Assembly: GCA_963774935.1 (NCBI GenBank)
Contig: CAVZGO010000004.1
Span: 1 to 64,000 of the forward strand
Direction: 5' to 3'
Source of the DNA: CAVZGO01 sp963774935
Lineage (GTDB): Bacteria; Chloroflexota; Anaerolineae; Anaerolineales; UBA4823
DNA: 64,000 nt
Shown: in pieces, positions 1 through 8,924 of the stretch
Layout: each line of letters opens with the position of its first letter
How positions within the stretch are numbered: the stretch's first letter is position 1
Translations under genes and position numbers: made by a program
Notes under the pieces: generated by a model
Databases searched by the model: none
What the model was told of the DNA's origin: nothing
The model's input: only the letters and a program-made list of their open reading frames with translations

Positions 1-2
1 GC

Positions 3-458
3 ATCCGCTGTGCTGAGTGTTTACGGGTATGCCCTACCGGTGCACTGCAGGCTTCTGTGCTGGATGCCGGGTTAGGCGGTTTTGCAACACCTGTGCTGGT
101 GCCCCGGCTCGGCTACTGCGATTTCAGCTGCAATGCGTGTGGGCAGATCTGCCCGGTGCAGGCAATTCCACCGCTGGAGCTGGAAGAAAAGCGCCTGGCA
201 GTGATTGGCAAGGCGACACTGGATCGCAATCGCTGCATCCCCTGGTCTGACCAGCGCCCCTGTATTGTCTGCGAGGAGATGTGTCCTCTGCCTGAAAAAG
301 CGATCCTGCTGGAGGAGGTCCAGGTAACCACCTCGGAAGGCGAGCTGGTTGACCTGCAACTGCCTCACGTTGTACGTGAGCGCTGTACCGGATGCGGTAT
401 CTGTGAATATAAATGCCCGTTGAATGGTGAAGCAGCAATCCGGGTGTTTGTAACCTGA
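3..458 (+). CDS. 4Fe-4S ferredoxin-type protein, C-terminal part (cut by window start)
   Basis: Electron-transfer protein whose 5' end lies outside the window; the frame is open from base 3. The visible 151 residues carry at least four cysteine clusters: CAECLRVCP near the left edge, CNACGQICP, a looser CIVCEEMCP, and CTGCGICEYKCP close to the end. The C-x2-C-x3-CP or C-x2-C-x2-C-x3-CP spacing is that of bacterial 4Fe-4S ferredoxin domains. Families with several such clusters at the C-terminus include NapH/NosR-like membrane ferredoxins and polyferredoxins, and the missing N-terminus would decide between them. It converges on the leftward gene that ends at 496. Cluster binding is well supported; the physiological partner is unknown. 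Confidence 0.85.
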   Translation: MRCAECLRVCPTGALQASVLDAGLGGFATPVLVPRLGYCDFSCNACGQICPVQAIPPLELEEKRLAVIGKATLDRNRCIPWSDQRPCIVCEEMCPLPEKAILLEEVQVTTSEGELVDLQLPHVVRERCTGCGICEYKCPLNGEAAIRVFVT

Positions 459-495
459 ACCAGGTGTGGGATTAAATCCCCGGATTCTGTATCAT

Positions 496-1671
496 TTATA
501 GCCTGCCACCGGGTAGATGCCCGTTCCTCAAGGAAGCCGTTTGTTCGGCATCGAACGGCGCAGCGAAGAGATTCGGCGTCACCTGGTAGCAGCGGAAAAG
601 ATCGGCGATGAAGTGCAGCCTGTCGGGCAGGTCGCCCCAGTATCTGGCGCCGCTTTGAGCGGTGCTGTTCGGGGTGGGGTCGATCTGGACAAGGAGCTGG
701 CTTAGCTCAGGATTGGAAATTTGCTGCAGGACTGCCGGGATGCTGGCAGGGAGATCATCACCCAGGCGCAGCACAGTGTGCTCCGGGAGAGAAATGGTCA
801 TCAGATTTTCGGTAATCAAGAATTGAGCCTGGCGACGCACTGCAGCCATAAACTCATCCACAAGGCGATCAAATTTCACCAGGCGTCCAAGCCAGCGCAT
901 CACCAGCATGCTCATACCGCTGAAAACACCCCGGTTTGGGTAGAGCTCTTTGTATAAATTGCGGGCAAACTCACGCGGGTCGACAATTGGAGCATCCAGC
1001 GCCTCGTTGATCTCAGGCTGCAGGCGGGTTTGCTCGTGCAGGCCGATTTCGATATTGGCCAGCAAGAGCAGCTCGGTGCGCGCTTTATCGTCCTGCTCAA
1101 ACAATGCCTGGTAATAACGCTGGAAAGCCTGAACCAGAAAACGCTGACCGTCTGGTGGGTCGCCGGGGCGTAATTTGCTGCAGAAACTGCTGATTTTTTC
1201 AGCATCGTATGCGACATCGTCCAGGCAATCAGCATAAAATCGAGCAAACTCACTCCCTATCTCGGCAAAGACTTTCAGATTGCCACGAGCAACTGCCTGG
1301 CTGGAGCGCTCGAAAGCGGAGGCAGGGTTCCAGGCTTTCCAGATAGCCCTGAGAACGTCTGCCGGGCTGCTTTGAAGACCGCCCTGCTGCCCTGAGGCTG
1401 ACAGGTCGGCTGCGCTCTGTTCTACCGCGCTTTCACTCCTGAGCAGCCTTTCGAGGGTGCGCGCCAGGTCTTCCTTGCGGATGGTTTGCCCGGCTTGTTT
1501 AGAAGCCCAGGTGGCGAATGTGCACCAGTTGGCGTTCGACCCAGTCCGTTCGCGAAGCGCTAGCGCCAGCTCGTGATAACACTGGGTGATCTGCAGGTTG
1601 CGCAACACCGGGTCGTTCAACCTGCTGATCTGTTCAATATCAGCGTTGGTGGGTATGTTCAAGCGGGTCAA
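496..1671 (-). CDS. hypothetical protein (391 aa), coupled to an HD hydrolase
   Basis: I do not recognise this family. The protein looks soluble and largely helical, with no signal peptide or membrane segment. An N-terminal part of about 100 residues is followed by a Ser/Gln/Gly-rich linker (around residues 85-105) and a longer helical part. One short hydrophobic patch (GMSMLVMRWLGRL) lies in the middle. The ATG overlaps the stop of the upstream HD-domain gene by four bases, so the two are probably translationally coupled and act in the same process. The last twenty residues run into a GC-rich tail that looks less conserved. It ends about 40 bases from the convergent ferredoxin gene. Confidence 0.7.
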   Translation of the reverse strand: MTRLNIPTNADIEQISRLNDPVLRNLQITQCYHELALALRERTGSNANWCTFATWASKQAGQTIRKEDLARTLERLLRSESAVEQSAADLSASGQQGGLQSSPADVLRAIWKAWNPASAFERSSQAVARGNLKVFAEIGSEFARFYADCLDDVAYDAEKISSFCSKLRPGDPPDGQRFLVQAFQRYYQALFEQDDKARTELLLLANIEIGLHEQTRLQPEINEALDAPIVDPREFARNLYKELYPNRGVFSGMSMLVMRWLGRLVKFDRLVDEFMAAVRRQAQFLITENLMTISLPEHTVLRLGDDLPASIPAVLQQISNPELSQLLVQIDPTPNSTAQSGARYWGDLPDRLHFIADLFRCYQVTPNLFAAPFDAEQTASLRNGHLPGGRL

Positions 1672-2330
1672 GAATTCGTGCCTTCATCAAAAAGGCGCGT
1701 CAGCTCGGCTTCGGTGATGAGATCTTGAAAGAATGCAATCTGGCGATCGAGCTGGCGGGCAAATAATAAACGCCCGGCAACAGTTTCCAAAGGGTTGTCA
1801 TGGCGATACTTTTCCAGACGAACCAGCCTTTGGCGCAGCTTTTCGGTTAGAGCAGGCAGATCGTTCATCTCGGGCACACACCACCAAAGGATGCGATATG
1901 CGCCAAAGCGGTCAATGTTGTCAGCGTCGCTGACGATACTGGCTTCCAGAGTGGGCTCATGGGCGTAACCTGCGTCGCCATCAACATGCATAGCAATAGC
2001 ATAGCAAATGTCGTCAATTTGCTCAGATGTGTACCCGAGAGTCTCCAGAAATGGCCGGCTGATTTCGGCTCCCAGGCGCCCATGGTCGTTATAATCCACC
2101 AGCGGGTCAAAATGCGACACATCGTGAAGCAGGCAGGCTGCCACCACTACGTCGATATCCGCACCTTCAGCCCTGGCAAGCTGCCGCCCATATTGAGCCA
2201 CACGCTGGGTGTGCTCCCAACGGTAGGCGGGGTCATGGTCGGGGCTGGGATGGTCAGCCGCCATCTGCTCAAGGCGCTCCGCGACAAATCCGGCGATCTT
2301 CTCCAGGCGAGTTTTATTCTGCTCATCCAT
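1668..2330 (-). CDS. HD-domain metal-dependent phosphohydrolase
   Basis: Soluble 220-aa protein of the HD superfamily, whose members use one or two metal ions to hydrolyse phosphomonoesters or phosphodiesters, often of nucleotides. The visible metal-ligand pattern is H40 in WEHTQRV, H69-D70 in LLHDVSH, a further His at 115 and a late Asp in SDADNIDRFG (about 135-140). The ACLLHDVSHFDP block with a late DADNID block is typical of YedJ/YpgQ-like HD proteins. The substrate cannot be named from sequence. It is the first gene of a coupled pair with the unknown 391-aa protein, ATG/TGA overlapping at 1668-1671. Confidence 0.85.
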   Translation of the reverse strand: MDEQNKTRLEKIAGFVAERLEQMAADHPSPDHDPAYRWEHTQRVAQYGRQLARAEGADIDVVVAACLLHDVSHFDPLVDYNDHGRLGAEISRPFLETLGYTSEQIDDICYAIAMHVDGDAGYAHEPTLEASIVSDADNIDRFGAYRILWWCVPEMNDLPALTEKLRQRLVRLEKYRHDNPLETVAGRLLFARQLDRQIAFFQDLITEAELTRLFDEGTNS

Positions 2331-2334
2331 GTTT

Positions 2335-3751
2335 CTATCCTACCTGGACGATATCAGAGAGGGCGGGGTAATGCACGCGCTCAAGCCCGGCCTCGGCTAA
2401 TTTCGATCCGCAGCACACCAGCGGCTGCAGGTTCGCCATGAACCAGGTAAATATCTTTGACACTTCCCTGCACTGCCAGTGCATATTCCAGCAGCATCTT
2501 CTGCCCGGCGTGGGCGGATAAACCGCCAATGGTCGCCACTTCTGCGCGAACTTCATAGATCTCATCAAAGATCCTGACGCGGGGTTCACGCTCGGCCAGG
2601 CGACGACCGAGGGTGTTGGGTGCTTGCCAGCCGACGATCAAGATCGCATTGCGTGGCTCTTCAATATTATTTTTAAGGTGGTGGAGGATGCGCCCAGCCT
2701 CTGCCATCCCTGATGCCGAAATGATCACCATAGGATCTTTGCGGTCATTTATCGCTTTTGATTCTTCGACAGAGCGGGTATAGACCAGGTGGCGAAAACC
2801 CAGGGCTTCATGGAACTGATTGGTGCGGATGAACTCTTGAGTTTCAGCGTCATAGCATTCAGGATGGGCTTTGTATATTTCGGAAGCATTGGTCGCTAAT
2901 GGGCTATCTACAATCACCGGGATATCGGGGATTTCTTTATTTTCGATCATCATGTGCAGGTCATACACCAGCTCTTGCGTGCGTCCAACGGCAAATGCTG
3001 GGACGATTACTTTGCCACCGCGCTGGATGATGCGGCTGACCACCTGGCGAAACTCAGCGTAAGCGGTTTCAGGCTCACGGTGCGGTTTATCGCCGTAGGT
3101 GCTCTCCATGATCAAGATATCCGCACGGTCAGGCAGCACCGGGTCACGCAGCAGGGGCAGCCGGCGGCGACCAATATCGCCAGAGAACCACAGCCGAAGC
3201 CTGTTCACCCGTGATTTGGAAGTTTTTTCTTCCACATCCAGCGCAACAGCAGCCGAGCCAAGAATGTGCCCGGCATCCACAAGTTTGGCGGTCACACCCG
3301 GAACAGGCTCAAATGGCTGGTCATAGGGTTGTGGATCAAAGTGCTGTGCTACCTGAGCGGCGTCTTCTTGTGTGTAGAGCGGATCTACCAGCGGTCTCCC
3401 GGCGGCTTTGTTCTTTTTATTGACATATTTCACATCCTGCTCCTGGACGTGAGCAGAGTCCATCAGCATGAGGTTAGTCAGGTGGGCTGTAGCAGGTGTT
3501 GTGTAAATCCAGCCATTAAAACCATTCTTGACAAGGCTGGGCAGATTTCCGCTATGGTCGATGTGGGCGTGTGAGAGGATTACAGCGTCAACTTTAGATG
3601 GATTGAAGGGGAAGTTGCGGTTGCGCTCAAAGGCTTCCTGACGGCGCCCCTGGAATAGCCCGCAATCCAGCAGCAGGGTGTGACCATTGATTGATAACAG
3701 GTGCTGCGATCCGGTGACAGTTTGCGCGGCGCCCAAGAATTGTATGCGCAT
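2335..3751 (-). CDS. beta-CASP metallo-beta-lactamase-fold RNase-like protein (3'-end frameshift)
   Basis: Probable zinc-dependent nuclease of the RNase J/CPSF-73 group. The main frame (456 aa, ending at 2381) has HAHIDHSG (metal motif 2), a long MBL core, SGDIG, then the beta-CASP elements VPAFAVGRTQ, SASGMAEAGR and VGWQAPNTLG, and the C-terminal VHGEP of the Zn-dependent RNA-metabolism motif. After VHGEPAAAGVLRI the frame drifts. Reading one base further on (extra base near 2404) restores KLAEAGLERVHYPAL and a stop at 2335, the expected tail of the family. I therefore annotate to 2335 and treat the shift as a likely sequence error. Start ATG at 3751 lies three bases after the RNase D stop, so the two RNA-processing genes look co-transcribed. 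Confidence 0.88.
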
Positions 3752-3754
3752 AGA

Positions 3755-4900
3755 TTAGCCCTTCCCGTTTAGAAGATTCAAAATCTGGCCGCCAAAGTGC
3801 TCCACCCTCCAGGGTACGTCTCTCATCACATCAGCCAGATCATCGGAATTGTGGGGATTTTGCTCAGCTAATGCATGCATTAAGTCACGCGGCAAGACGA
3901 CATCGGAGCTTACCCCCATTTTCTCTCCCGTTGACTTACGCCAGCGGCGCAAGGCTTCTAACCGTCCAATGAGGGCATCATTCGGTCGCTGCGGCTTCGG
4001 TGGGTAGAGTGGGCCTGATTTCTGACCGGTGCGAATTGCATCGAGCAGACCGGCGCCATAGCGCTGGATAAGGTGATCCTTCATACCGGTGACTTTTTGC
4101 AGCTCAGTCAATCCTTGCGGCTGTAATTGGGCAACGGTAAGCAGGGTCGAGTCGCTGATCACTTTGAATAAAGGCCTGTTCAGCCAGCGCGCTTGCTGCT
4201 CACGAAAACGGCATAGCTCAAGCAGCACGGCTGCCTGGCCAGGCGTCAAGTCATGGGCGCCAGAAATTCGCCAGCAAAGGCTGTTCTTTTCATCTTCAGT
4301 GTGGTTGCTACTTAAAGGTGCCAGCACCAGGCGGGCAAAATCTTCCTGAGCCAATGCATCCAATTGCTTTTGCTCAAGCTCGGTGATCAGTCTCATGCGC
4401 AATTGGATCAAGTAGTGCGTATCCAGGCGGGCATATTCCATGAGGTAGGGGGGTAAAGGTCGCTGCCCCCAGTTGGCACGCTGGTAGCGCTTATCTACGT
4501 GGACGCCAAACTCATTTTCCAGCATGGAGCCTAATCCTACTGCCTGGCGACCCAGGATGCGAGCTGCCACCATTGTGTCGAACAGATTGGTAAATCGGAA
4601 ACCGAAATCGCGCTTCAGGCACAGCAGATCATATTCGGCAGCGTGGAAGACTTTTACAATTTCAGGATCAGCAAATAAAGGGGCTAATGGAGACAGGTCA
4701 TCCAGTGCCAGTGGGTCGACGAGGTAATCTACCTGGGGGATAGAGAATTGAATCAGGCATACCTGCTCTTGATAGGCGTACAGGCTGTTCGATTCGGTAT
4801 CAACTGCAACAATGGGCTGTTGGATCAGCTCGCTGACCATCTGGCGCAGGCTGGCTGGACGTTTAATGAGTGCAAGCTCAGATGGAGTTCCTTCGGGCAT
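3755..4900 (-). CDS. rnd: ribonuclease D
   Basis: 3'-5' exoribonuclease that trims tRNA and other stable RNA 3' ends. The 381-aa product has the DEDDy exonuclease domain over residues 15-190: Asp/Glu in VAVDTESNS, Asp in FHAAEYDLLCLKRD, and the Tyr-x3-Asp in EYARLDTHYL. An HRDC-type helical domain follows around 225-300 (ELCRFREQQARWLNRP, then LTELQKVTGM). Length matches bacterial RNase D. Start ATG at 4900 is preceded by a TATAAT box seven bases away, suggesting a leaderless mRNA. The MBL-fold RNase gene follows immediately. Confidence 0.92.
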   Translation of the reverse strand: MPEGTPSELALIKRPASLRQMVSELIQQPIVAVDTESNSLYAYQEQVCLIQFSIPQVDYLVDPLALDDLSPLAPLFADPEIVKVFHAAEYDLLCLKRDFGFRFTNLFDTMVAARILGRQAVGLGSMLENEFGVHVDKRYQRANWGQRPLPPYLMEYARLDTHYLIQLRMRLITELEQKQLDALAQEDFARLVLAPLSSNHTEDEKNSLCWRISGAHDLTPGQAAVLLELCRFREQQARWLNRPLFKVISDSTLLTVAQLQPQGLTELQKVTGMKDHLIQRYGAGLLDAIRTGQKSGPLYPPKPQRPNDALIGRLEALRRWRKSTGEKMGVSSDVVLPRDLMHALAEQNPHNSDDLADVMRDVPWRVEHFGGQILNLLNGKG

Positions 4901-4907
4901 GCACTCA

Positions 4908-4913
4908 ATTATA
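4908..4913 (-). promoter_or_regulatory. -10 box of a probable leaderless rnd promoter
   Basis: Perfect TATAAT on the minus strand, with seven bases (4907-4901) between it and the ATG of rnd at 4900. Transcription would start within a base or two of the start codon. No good -35 hexamer is visible at 16-18 bases. Confidence 0.4.
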
Positions 4914-4930
4914 GCGCATGTGCATTCAAG

Positions 4931-5410
4931 CTATTGAAGAGTCTTCTCCATGACAACCGCATCTTCTCGATCGATGTAATATTCAGGCCAAATGTTGATT
5001 TTTTGGTAACCCAGGTGGTGGTAGAGCTGGATGGCTTCCTGGTTGGAGATGCGGACGCTTAATCGAATCCGACCCTGACGACTCTGCTTCCCCAGCAGCT
5101 GCTCACATTGCAGGATCAATGCCTGTCCAATACCCCGCCGGCGGAATTCGGGCAACACCCCAACCGTAGCAATCCATGCCATGCCATCTCCAGGATGGAC
5201 TTCTCCGGAGATGAAGCCAACCATCGCGCCATCCACCAGCGCCTTAAGCCGCACAACATTCGGCAGGGTCAGCACCCCGATCAAGTCCCAAAGCGGCCAG
5301 GCGTCTTTCGGAAAGCAAATTTTTTCTATCTGGCGCAGGCTGTTCAGGTCTCGCCAGGTAGCCTGCTCAATTACTGGCAGGCTACCTGGGCTATCGTAAG
5401 CATTTTCCAT
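4931..5410 (-). CDS. GNAT family N-acetyltransferase (RimI-like)
   Basis: 159-aa GCN5-related acetyltransferase that moves an acetyl group from acetyl-CoA to an amine. The acetyl-CoA pyrophosphate-binding motif A is clear (VLPEFRRRGIGQALI, about residues 90-104), followed by IRLSVRISNQEAIQLYHHLGY, the motif B segment shared with the RimI subgroup. The N-terminal part, with ATWRDLNSLRQIEKICFP, also resembles RimI. Family membership is sure; acetylation of ribosomal protein S18 specifically is only a possibility. The gene lies between the slipin gene and rnd on the same strand. Confidence 0.87.
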   Translation of the reverse strand: MENAYDSPGSLPVIEQATWRDLNSLRQIEKICFPKDAWPLWDLIGVLTLPNVVRLKALVDGAMVGFISGEVHPGDGMAWIATVGVLPEFRRRGIGQALILQCEQLLGKQSRQGRIRLSVRISNQEAIQLYHHLGYQKINIWPEYYIDREDAVVMEKTLQ

Positions 5411-5439
5411 AAAAACCGTGGAGCGGTTACAGGCGAGAA

Positions 5440-6339
5440 TTACTCTTCGCGTGACTTGATGAAACTCTCGAGTAATCTGGTGAATTCCATGGGGAAGATG
5501 TATTTGGTTGATGGGCTGGCCCCTATGGATTTGAGTGTTTCGAAATACTGCAAAGTCATGGTTTTTGGATCAACGGTTTGGGCAATTTTGAAGATCAGGT
5601 CCAGGGCTGTGGCGTAACCATCGGCGCGCAGCACCTGCCCCTGCTTCTCACCCTCTGACCGCAGAATGTTCGATTGCTTCTCACCTTCGGCTCGCAAGAT
5701 GGCAGCCTGCTTTTCACCTTCGGCTACGTTGACGGCGGCTTCACGCGTGCCGGTTGATTCGGTAACCACCGCGCGGCGGATACGCTCGGAAGAAAGCTGG
5801 CGGTTCATCGCATCCTGGATTTCCCTGGGTGGGATGATTTCACGAATCTCAACATTGGTGACTTTAACACCCCAGCGCTCAGTCACTTCGTCCAGGCGGG
5901 TGCGCAGCATATTATTGATGTGCTCGCGCTCGGAGAGGGCATCGTCCAGGGGAATGCCGCCGATGACGGCACGCAGTGTGGTGGTAGCCATACCGGCTGC
6001 GGCGGTCTCAAAAGAGCCGACCTGCAGCACGCTTTCCGCCGCATCCAGGACCTTGTAGTACCACAAGAAGTCAATCGAGATAGATGCATTATCTTTGGTA
6101 ATCGAGATCTGGTGCGGCACTTCTCGCACTTGCTCGCGCATGTCTACTTTGATCGCCTTATCCACAATGGGAATGAGTAAGACCAGACCAGGTCCACGCG
6201 CGCCCACGCAGCGACCAAGGCGGAATACTACCAGGCGCTGGTATTCGGGTACGATGCGGATAGCCTGGGCTAATATGATAAGGGCAATAAGAATGACTGC
6301 CCCGATCGCACAGAGTATAACTCCACTGCTTATGTCCAT
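5440..6339 (-). CDS. SPFH/Band 7 domain protein (slipin/stomatin-like)
   Basis: Membrane scaffold protein of the stomatin/prohibitin family, 299 aa from the chosen start. One N-terminal membrane segment (residues about 6-28, rich in I/L/A) precedes a Band 7 domain (PEYQRLVVFRLGRCVGARGPG onward). A helical region then carries three near-repeats of EGEKQ-x-x-x-LR-x-(E/D)G (about 225-255), as expected for coiled-coil oligomerisation. The ATG at 6339 is preferred over the upstream in-frame start because AGGAG stands about eight bases before it. NfeD is 13 bases upstream on the same strand, the classic NfeD-slipin pair, so the two probably form one membrane complex. Confidence 0.9.
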   Translation of the reverse strand: MDISSGVILCAIGAVILIALIILAQAIRIVPEYQRLVVFRLGRCVGARGPGLVLLIPIVDKAIKVDMREQVREVPHQISITKDNASISIDFLWYYKVLDAAESVLQVGSFETAAAGMATTTLRAVIGGIPLDDALSEREHINNMLRTRLDEVTERWGVKVTNVEIREIIPPREIQDAMNRQLSSERIRRAVVTESTGTREAAVNVAEGEKQAAILRAEGEKQSNILRSEGEKQGQVLRADGYATALDLIFKIAQTVDPKTMTLQYFETLKSIGASPSTKYIFPMEFTRLLESFIKSREE

Positions 6340-6352
6340 ATTTTTTCTCCTG

Positions 6353-6967
6353 TTAATTATTTTCGGTGGGAACTTTCTCGACTTCCAGAATAAACCCATC
6401 ACGCTTTACAACGCGCACACGAGCGCCGAGAGAGATGGGCTCCAGACCGCGGGCGCTCCATAACTCGCTACCGATTAAGACCGTTCCTTCTTTTTTATTA
6501 TCCAGATAGGTTTTTGCTTCTCCTTGCATGCCAATCAGGGAATTTAAATCCATGCGTGGAGGTCGCTGGCGGGCTTCCATGATCTTGTGGTAAATGATCC
6601 AGAAATAACCTACCAGACCGACAGAGACCAAGATTGCCAGTGCTGGATTCACCGCCGGACGCCACCACTCATCTCCGGGGAAGAGATAGGCAGAGCCGAC
6701 AACCAATGTGATGATGGATACGATCAGGTAAATTGGCTGGCGAGGCTGGCGAACTGCTATTACGAAGAACACGATTCCAATCAATAGGAGCAGCAATGCC
6801 CAGGCATTGAATGATAGGTTGTAGACCAGCCATCCAACCATCATCAGGACCAATACCGCAGCGATTTCCAGCAAACCGGTGCCCGGGCTGAGGATGGCAA
6901 GCACTGTGATCATCAAGCCAAATGCCAGGATAAGATAGGCGATGTTCGGGTTGAGCAGAATTTCCAT
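6353..6967 (-). CDS. NfeD family membrane protein
   Basis: 204-aa protein with about four hydrophobic helices in the first 135 residues, followed by a soluble C-terminal NfeD OB-fold domain: SLIGMQGEAKTYLDNKKEGTVLIGSELWSARG and RVRVVKRDGFILEVE match its usual pattern. This is the short NfeD form without the ClpP-like serine protease domain. It sits directly upstream of the slipin gene, with which NfeD proteins partner in membrane microdomains. An AAAGGTG sequence seven to ten bases upstream serves as ribosome binding site. Confidence 0.88.
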   Translation of the reverse strand: MEILLNPNIAYLILAFGLMITVLAILSPGTGLLEIAAVLVLMMVGWLVYNLSFNAWALLLLLIGIVFFVIAVRQPRQPIYLIVSIITLVVGSAYLFPGDEWWRPAVNPALAILVSVGLVGYFWIIYHKIMEARQRPPRMDLNSLIGMQGEAKTYLDNKKEGTVLIGSELWSARGLEPISLGARVRVVKRDGFILEVEKVPTENN

Positions 6968-7131
6968 TTTTCACCTTTTGTAATGAGCCGATACTACATA
7001 ATCATTATACAACGAGAACGATACTTGAGATCAATGATCCAGCCTCCGGTATCTTTCTAAACTATCTATCCAGGTGTACAGGGCGTGGTATCATTAATCA
7101 TTCAAACTTTTCACTAATTTACCTTCCGGCG

Positions 7132-7992
7132 ATGAAATTTCAACTTGCACTGGCTCAAATCAACACGCACCTTGGAGATGTCTCTGCCAATCTTGAGAAG
7201 CACCTGGCGCTAGTTCGAGAAGCCAGAGCGAATGGGGCAGATCTTGTCGTTTTTCCTGAGCTTTCTCTAACAGGGTATGGGCTGCAAGACCTGGTGTCGA
7301 CGGTTTCAATTCGGACCGAACCCAGTGATCCCGTATTCCACCACCTGCTCCAGGCAAGCCAGGAGATCGACATGGTGGTGGGGTTTGTGGATGAAGACTT
7401 GCGTCACCGATTTTTCATCGCCGGAGCCTATCTATCGCAAGGTCAAGTGGTGCACATTCACCACAAGGTCTACCTGCCCACTTATGGATTGTTCGACGAA
7501 GGAAGGTTCTTTGCCTGGGGTGATGGCATCTCAGCGTTTGATACACGATTTGGCAGGATGGGTTTGTTAATTTGTGAAGATTTTTGGCATGCCTCTCCGC
7601 CATATATCTTATGGCTGGATGGGGCAGATTTGCTGCTTTTTACCTCAGCGTCGCCCGGGCGGGGGTTAAGTGAAGAACCCCAGCTCGAATCAGCCCGCTG
7701 GGTCGAGCATATCAACCAGGCTTATGCAAGCTTGTTTACCAACTATGTAGTGCATACGAACCGGGTTGGCTACGAAGATGGCCTTAATTTTTGGGGTGGC
7801 TCGACGGTATTTGATCCGAATGGAGAGCTAGTGGTCAAAGGGCCATATCACAAAGAAGTGCTTCTCCAGACCGAAATTGATATGAGCCAGCTCCACCGCA
7901 CCCGCGCCCGGTTGCCTTTGCTGCGGGATGAGCGCACAGCGCTGGTCATGCGCGAGATGGGGCGGGTGCAGGCGCGCCAGACGGGTAAATAA
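7132..7992 (+). CDS. carbon-nitrogen hydrolase, probable glutaminase subunit for NAD synthetase
   Basis: 286-aa nitrilase-superfamily amidase with the full Glu-Lys-Cys triad: E43 in VVFPELSLTGYG, K112 in HHKVYLPTYG and C148 in GLLICEDFWH. The pattern GLQDL after TGY and GLFDEGRFFAWG is that of the glutaminase domain normally fused to the N-terminus of glutamine-dependent NAD synthetases. Its neighbour 48 bases downstream is an NadE without such a domain, so the pair probably forms a two-subunit enzyme in which this protein supplies ammonia from glutamine. Other nitrilase activities cannot be excluded by sequence alone. Confidence 0.88.
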   Translation: MKFQLALAQINTHLGDVSANLEKHLALVREARANGADLVVFPELSLTGYGLQDLVSTVSIRTEPSDPVFHHLLQASQEIDMVVGFVDEDLRHRFFIAGAYLSQGQVVHIHHKVYLPTYGLFDEGRFFAWGDGISAFDTRFGRMGLLICEDFWHASPPYILWLDGADLLLFTSASPGRGLSEEPQLESARWVEHINQAYASLFTNYVVHTNRVGYEDGLNFWGGSTVFDPNGELVVKGPYHKEVLLQTEIDMSQLHRTRARLPLLRDERTALVMREMGRVQARQTGK

Positions 7993-8040
7993 TATCGATT
8001 ATTTCTTTCGTATCAAGAAGTTATCATAGCGGAAACAGGA

Positions 8041-8871
8041 ATGCACGAGAAAATAAATCTAGCAATCAACACCGATTTAGCCAGGGAGATCCTGACCGGA
8101 TTCATCAAGAGTGAAATCACGCGGGTTGGATATTCACGAGCAGTGCTGGCTCTTTCCGGAGGCATTGATTCGGTGCTCTCCACCTATCTGGCGGCAGCGG
8201 CGTTGGGACCAGAGAATGTGCTAGCCATTCGCTTGCCCTATAAATCCTCTTCCGGGGATTCGCTCACCCATGCCCAGATGGTGATCGATGCACTGGGTAT
8301 CCCATCGCTGACTCTCCCGATCACGAATATGGTGGATGCGCTCATCGAGCAATTCCCGGATATGCCGCCGGTGCGGAGAGGCAATATCATGGCTCGCTGC
8401 CGGATGATTGTATTGTATGATCAATCTGAGGCTTTCCGTGCACTGGTGGTTGGCACCGGGAACAAAACTGAGATACTGTTGGGCTACACCACTTTGTTTG
8501 GGGATTCAGCATGTGCTTTGAATCCGCTGGGCGATCTGTATAAGACACAGGTGCGCCAGCTTGCGCGGGCGATGGGAGTGCCTGAGGTTATCATCGAGAA
8601 GCCGCCAACTGCGGACCTGTGGGTGGGTCAGACTGATGAGGGTGAGCTGGGCTATACCTACGCCGAAGTCGACCAATTGCTGTGCCTGCTGGTAGATCAG
8701 CGTTACAGCCCCGATGATTGCGTCTCGGCTGGTTTTGATGAGAAGTTTGTGCGCTCTGTTGTTGAGCGGGTGCGGCGCAACCATTTCAAGCGCATCCTGC
8801 CACCCATCGCGAAGCTAAGTAATCGCACCATTGGCTACGATTTTTTATACCTGCGAGATTGGGGGACATGA
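8041..8871 (+). CDS. nadE: NAD(+) synthetase
   Basis: Makes NAD from deamido-NAD, ATP and ammonia, the last step of NAD biosynthesis. The 276-aa product is the catalytic N-type ATP pyrophosphatase domain alone: SGGIDS P-loop at residues 39-44, GTGNKTE(I) and LGYTTLFGD in the middle, KTQVRQLARAMGVPEVI, then PPTADLWVGQTDEGELGYTY, all diagnostic of NadE. It lacks the glutaminase domain, which is encoded by the gene directly upstream. Confidence 0.95.
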   Translation: MHEKINLAINTDLAREILTGFIKSEITRVGYSRAVLALSGGIDSVLSTYLAAAALGPENVLAIRLPYKSSSGDSLTHAQMVIDALGIPSLTLPITNMVDALIEQFPDMPPVRRGNIMARCRMIVLYDQSEAFRALVVGTGNKTEILLGYTTLFGDSACALNPLGDLYKTQVRQLARAMGVPEVIIEKPPTADLWVGQTDEGELGYTYAEVDQLLCLLVDQRYSPDDCVSAGFDEKFVRSVVERVRRNHFKRILPPIAKLSNRTIGYDFLYLRDWGT

Positions 8872-8924
8872 TTCCGTTACCGGCAGGCACGTGATCGATT
8901 GCCCGGAAATTCATTAGCTAGTTT

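Noticed and set aside
5660..5760. Short direct repeats in the slipin gene
   Set aside because: They encode the recurring EGEKQ coiled-coil units normal for SPFH proteins.
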